43,292 nucleotides of DNA. Origin: [Collinsella] massiliensis. GTDB taxonomy: Bacteria; Actinomycetota; Coriobacteriia; Coriobacteriales; Coriobacteriaceae. A program made the position numbers and the translations under genes. The stretch lies in the NCBI GenBank assembly GCA_000333815.1, contig CAPI01000094.1, positions 1 to 43,292 on the forward strand, written 5' to 3'. Within the stretch, counting starts at the first letter, position 1, and each line of letters opens with the position of its first letter. Shown here piece after piece: positions 40,973 through 43,292 of this stretch. The notes beneath the pieces were generated by a model. The model saw only the letters and a program-made list of their open reading frames with translations. It was not told the DNA's origin and searched no databases.

Positions 40973-40993
40973 CGTATACTCTTAAGGTATACG
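40973..40993. promoter_or_regulatory. Palindrome upstream of ppk
   Basis: CGTATAC (40973-40979), 7-bp spacer TCTTAAG, GTATACG (40987-40993), 50 bp before the ppk ATG. Perfect dyad of operator size; may overlap the ppk promoter. Confidence 0.5.
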
Positions 40994-41042
40994 GAATCTA
41001 GTGGCGCGCGCTCCCGCGCGCCTGCGCATGTAAGGGGTACCC

Positions 41043-43292
41043 ATGGCGAGCAAGGCGGAGAAGAAGGACAAGGGCGCGCGCAAGCATCGCAAGTCCGTCG
41101 AGGTCATCGACAAGACCGAGCGCTACGATTTCTCGTACACGCAGAACCGTGAGCTCAGCTGGCTGCGCTTCGACGCGCGCGTGCTCGACGAGGCCTACGA
41201 GGAGTCCGTCCCCCTCTTCGAGCGGCTGAACTTCGCCGCCATCTTCCAGTCGAACCTCGACGAGTTCTTCATGATCCGCGTCGGCGGCCTCTCCGACCTC
41301 GCGACGCTGAAGCGCCAGCCCGTGGACAACAAGAGCAACCTCACCCCCGCCCAGCAGCTCGAGCTCATCTTCTCCACCCTGCCGCCGCTCATCCGGCGCC
41401 AGAACGACATCGTGGAGCGCATCGAGGCGAGCCTCGCCGAGGCAGGGGTTGAGCGCGTCGACCCGGCCGACCTCGCGGGCGACGACCGCACCTTCGTGGA
41501 GCGTTACTTCCAGTCCTATGTCTCGCCCGTCATCTCGCCGCTCGTGATCGACCCGCGCCACCCCTTCCCCAACCTGCGCAACGGGGCGCTCTACCTCGTG
41601 TGCGCGCTCGAGAGCGCCGACGAGGGCAACCTGCTCGGCCTCATCGAGGTGCCGCAGTCCATGAACCGCGTCGTCGCGATGCCCGCAGCGGGCGGCACCT
41701 GGCGCTACATCCTGCTCGAGGATGTCATCCTGAGCTGTTTGGGGAGCTGCTTCGGCTCGTACGCGCCGCTCGACCGCGCGGTGGTGCGCGTCACGCGCAA
41801 CGCCGACATCGACCCCGACGGCGAGGGCGTCGAGGAGGACGAGGACTACCGCCAGCACATGAAGAAGATCCTGAAGAAGCGCCTGCGCCTGCAGCCGGTC
41901 GCCCTCCAGGTGCAGGGCGAGCTCGCGCCCGCCACGCTCAAGAGCATCCGCAAGGCGCTCGGCCTGCCGGCGCACGCGGTGCTCTCCTACACCACGCCGC
42001 TCGACCTCTCCTACATCCACGGCATCGAGGCGCACCTGCCCGAGCGCAGCCGCTCCGAGCTGCTCTTCCCGCCGTTCAAGCCGCAGGCGAGCCCCATGTT
42101 CGACGCGACCCGCCCCATCCGCGAGCAGGTCATCGAGGGCGACAAGCTCCTGTTCTACCCGTACGAGTCCATGAGCCCGCTGCTCGACCTCATGCACCAG
42201 GCGGCCTTCGACGACTCGTGCATCTCCATGAAGATCACGCTCTACCGCGTGGCGAAGCAGAGCCGCCTGTGCGAGTCGCTCATCGACGCCGCGGAGATCG
42301 GCAAGGAGGTCACGGTGCTCATGGAGCTCCGCGCCCGCTTCGACGAGCAGAACAACATCGAGTGGGCGGAGCGGCTCGAGGAGGCCGGCTGCACCGTCAT
42401 CTACGGCTCCGAGGGCTTCAAGTGCCATTCGAAGATCTGCCAGATCACCTACCGCGACGGCATGGCGCTCACGCGCATCACGCTGCTCGGCACCGGCAAC
42501 TTCAACGAGAAGACGGCCAAGCTCTACTCCGATTTCATGCTCATGACGGCGCACCCGGGCATCGGCGAGGATGCGAACGCCTTCTTCCGCAACCTCGCGC
42601 TCGGCAACCTCGCCGGCGACTACCGCTTCCTGGGCGTGGCGCCCGCGGGGCTCAAGCCGCTCATCATGAACGGCCTCAACCGCGAGATCGACCGCGCCCG
42701 TGCGGGCGAGCCGGCACGCGTCTTCTTCAAGATGAACTCGCTCACCGACCGCGAGGTCATCGACAAGATCGCCGAGGCGTCGCAGGCGGGCGTGGACGTG
42801 GAGATGATCATCCGCGGCATCTCGTGCCTCTTGCCGCAGGTCCCCGGCAAGACCGACAACGTGCACATCCGCTCCATCGTGGGACGCTTCCTCGAGCACG
42901 CGCGCGTCTACGCGTTCGGCGTGGACGCCGATATCGTGTACCTCTCCTCTGCGGACATGATGACGCGCAACACCGAGCACCGCGTGGAGATCGCCTACCC
43001 CGTGCTCGACGCGACCTGCCGCTCCATGGTGCAGGAGTACATGCGCGCGCAGCTCTCGGACAACGCGAAGGCGCGCGTGCTCTCGAGCGAGGGCACCTGG
43101 CAGCGCGTCGAGCGCGGCGCGGACGAGATGCCCTTCGACTCGCAGGCCTACCTGCTGAAGCACGCCTACGCGCAGGCCGAGGCCGCGGCGGAGCGGGCGG
43201 CGCAGGCGCGCCGAGACGCAGCGGCGGCACAGGAGCACGACGGCTACGAGGCGGCGCAGGCCATGCTCGAGGCGGTGCGGAAGGCGGCGGAA
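41043..43292 (+). CDS. ppk: Polyphosphate kinase 1, 3' end beyond the window
   Basis: 750 codons without a stop up to the window edge, so the C-terminus is missing. Makes inorganic polyphosphate from ATP at the membrane. After a lysine-rich 30-residue tail: NRELSWLRFDARVLDEA, FAAIFQSNLDEFFMIRVGGL (N domain), SPLVIDPRHPFPNLRNG (head domain), LLFYPYESMSPLLDLMHQAA, then the phospholipase-D-like catalytic part with FKCHSKICQI (His462), LLGTGNFNEKTAKLYSDF and RNTEHRVEIAYPVLD. AAGGGG precedes the ATG. The end is an Ala-rich helix, longer than in typical family members. Confidence 0.93.
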   Translation, partial: MASKAEKKDKGARKHRKSVEVIDKTERYDFSYTQNRELSWLRFDARVLDEAYEESVPLFERLNFAAIFQSNLDEFFMIRVGGLSDLATLKRQPVDNKSNLTPAQQLELIFSTLPPLIRRQNDIVERIEASLAEAGVERVDPADLAGDDRTFVERYFQSYVSPVISPLVIDPRHPFPNLRNGALYLVCALESADEGNLLGLIEVPQSMNRVVAMPAAGGTWRYILLEDVILSCLGSCFGSYAPLDRAVVRVTRNADIDPDGEGVEEDEDYRQHMKKILKKRLRLQPVALQVQGELAPATLKSIRKALGLPAHAVLSYTTPLDLSYIHGIEAHLPERSRSELLFPPFKPQASPMFDATRPIREQVIEGDKLLFYPYESMSPLLDLMHQAAFDDSCISMKITLYRVAKQSRLCESLIDAAEIGKEVTVLMELRARFDEQNNIEWAERLEEAGCTVIYGSEGFKCHSKICQITYRDGMALTRITLLGTGNFNEKTAKLYSDFMLMTAHPGIGEDANAFFRNLALGNLAGDYRFLGVAPAGLKPLIMNGLNREIDRARAGEPARVFFKMNSLTDREVIDKIAEASQAGVDVEMIIRGISCLLPQVPGKTDNVHIRSIVGRFLEHARVYAFGVDADIVYLSSADMMTRNTEHRVEIAYPVLDATCRSMVQEYMRAQLSDNAKARVLSSEGTWQRVERGADEMPFDSQAYLLKHAYAQAEAAAERAAQARRDAAAAQEHDGYEAAQAMLEAVRKAAE

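Larger units (their letters stand above)
40327..41042. other. 716-bp arcA-ppk intergenic region
   Basis: Divergent control region. 40400-40700 is strikingly AT-rich for this genome and carries the arc promoter, tandem AACGGTATA repeats, CACCG/CGGTG (40567-40583) and an imperfect palindrome GTAAT-N-ATTAC near 40594-40614 that could be an ArgR-type or other operator. 40720-40930 is GC-rich without a convincing ORF. The palindrome at 40973 and the ppk start follow. Confidence 0.6.

Noticed and set aside
40998-43238. 746-residue minus-strand ORF opposite the right-end gene
   Set aside because: Antisense shadow of polyphosphate kinase, whose motifs are clear on the plus strand.

Overview
The window is a high-GC bacterial chromosome segment, most likely from the actinobacterial class Coriobacteriia (Collinsella-like). 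Evidence is the GC-rich coding, and an arginine deiminase operon (arcA, ornithine carbamoyltransferase, YfcC-type carrier) next to a DUF1846 gene and polyphosphate kinase. The species is an inference; the class is fairly secure.

Layout. Positions 1-3030 are core chromosome: a YbhN-type flippase/LPG-synthase-like membrane protein and, divergent from it, a glutamate-cysteine ligase. Positions 3031-34040 are one integrated mobile element of about 31 kb. It is bounded by 47-bp perfect direct repeats. The right copy is the 3' part of an intact tRNA-Glu(CTC), and the tyrosine integrase lies just inside it. Positions 34071-43292 are core chromosome again: DUF1846 gene, an intergenic stretch with two striking foldback repeats, the arc operon on the minus strand, and ppk1 (cut by the window end) on the plus strand.

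The element is phage-derived. From right to left it carries integrase, a zinc-ribbon protein divergent from an XRE regulator, an excisionase-like HTH protein, a primase/RepA-type ATPase, small coupled genes, terminase small and large subunits, portal, scaffold, major capsid protein, three connector-type proteins, a distal-tail-like protein, a tail-tip protein, a collagen-like baseplate protein and a DUF285-type receptor-binding protein. Many of these genes overlap by ATGA or GTGA and appear translationally coupled. I see no tape measure, tail tube, MuF/protease or lysis genes, so it may be a capsid-forming satellite, a tail-parasitic element or a reduced prophage.

Between portal and scaffold, where a phage normally has head-maturation genes, there is about 9.5 kb of cargo. 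It holds a candidate large structured RNA (about 640 nt, minus strand, no ORF). Next comes a LlaJI-type restriction system: two C5 DNA methyltransferases, a McrB-like AAA+ GTPase and an McrC/LlaJI-type nuclease partner. An unknown gene and a plus-strand ABC-three-component (ABC-3C) conflict system follow; the latter has an extra membrane peptide that shares a motif with the effector component. The left end carries accessory genes: an Ntox50 toxin domain apparently split from a DUF4417 protein by one base, its probable immunity protein, and a coupled pair of zinc-binding proteins.

The most novel-looking items are the structured RNA at 23589-24228, where wobble pairs in three helices all favour the minus strand, and the two foldback repeats at 35751-35849 and 35964-36075. 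The foldbacks share a nearly identical loop core inside unrelated long palindromic arms. All family calls come from reading motifs by eye; no database was searched.
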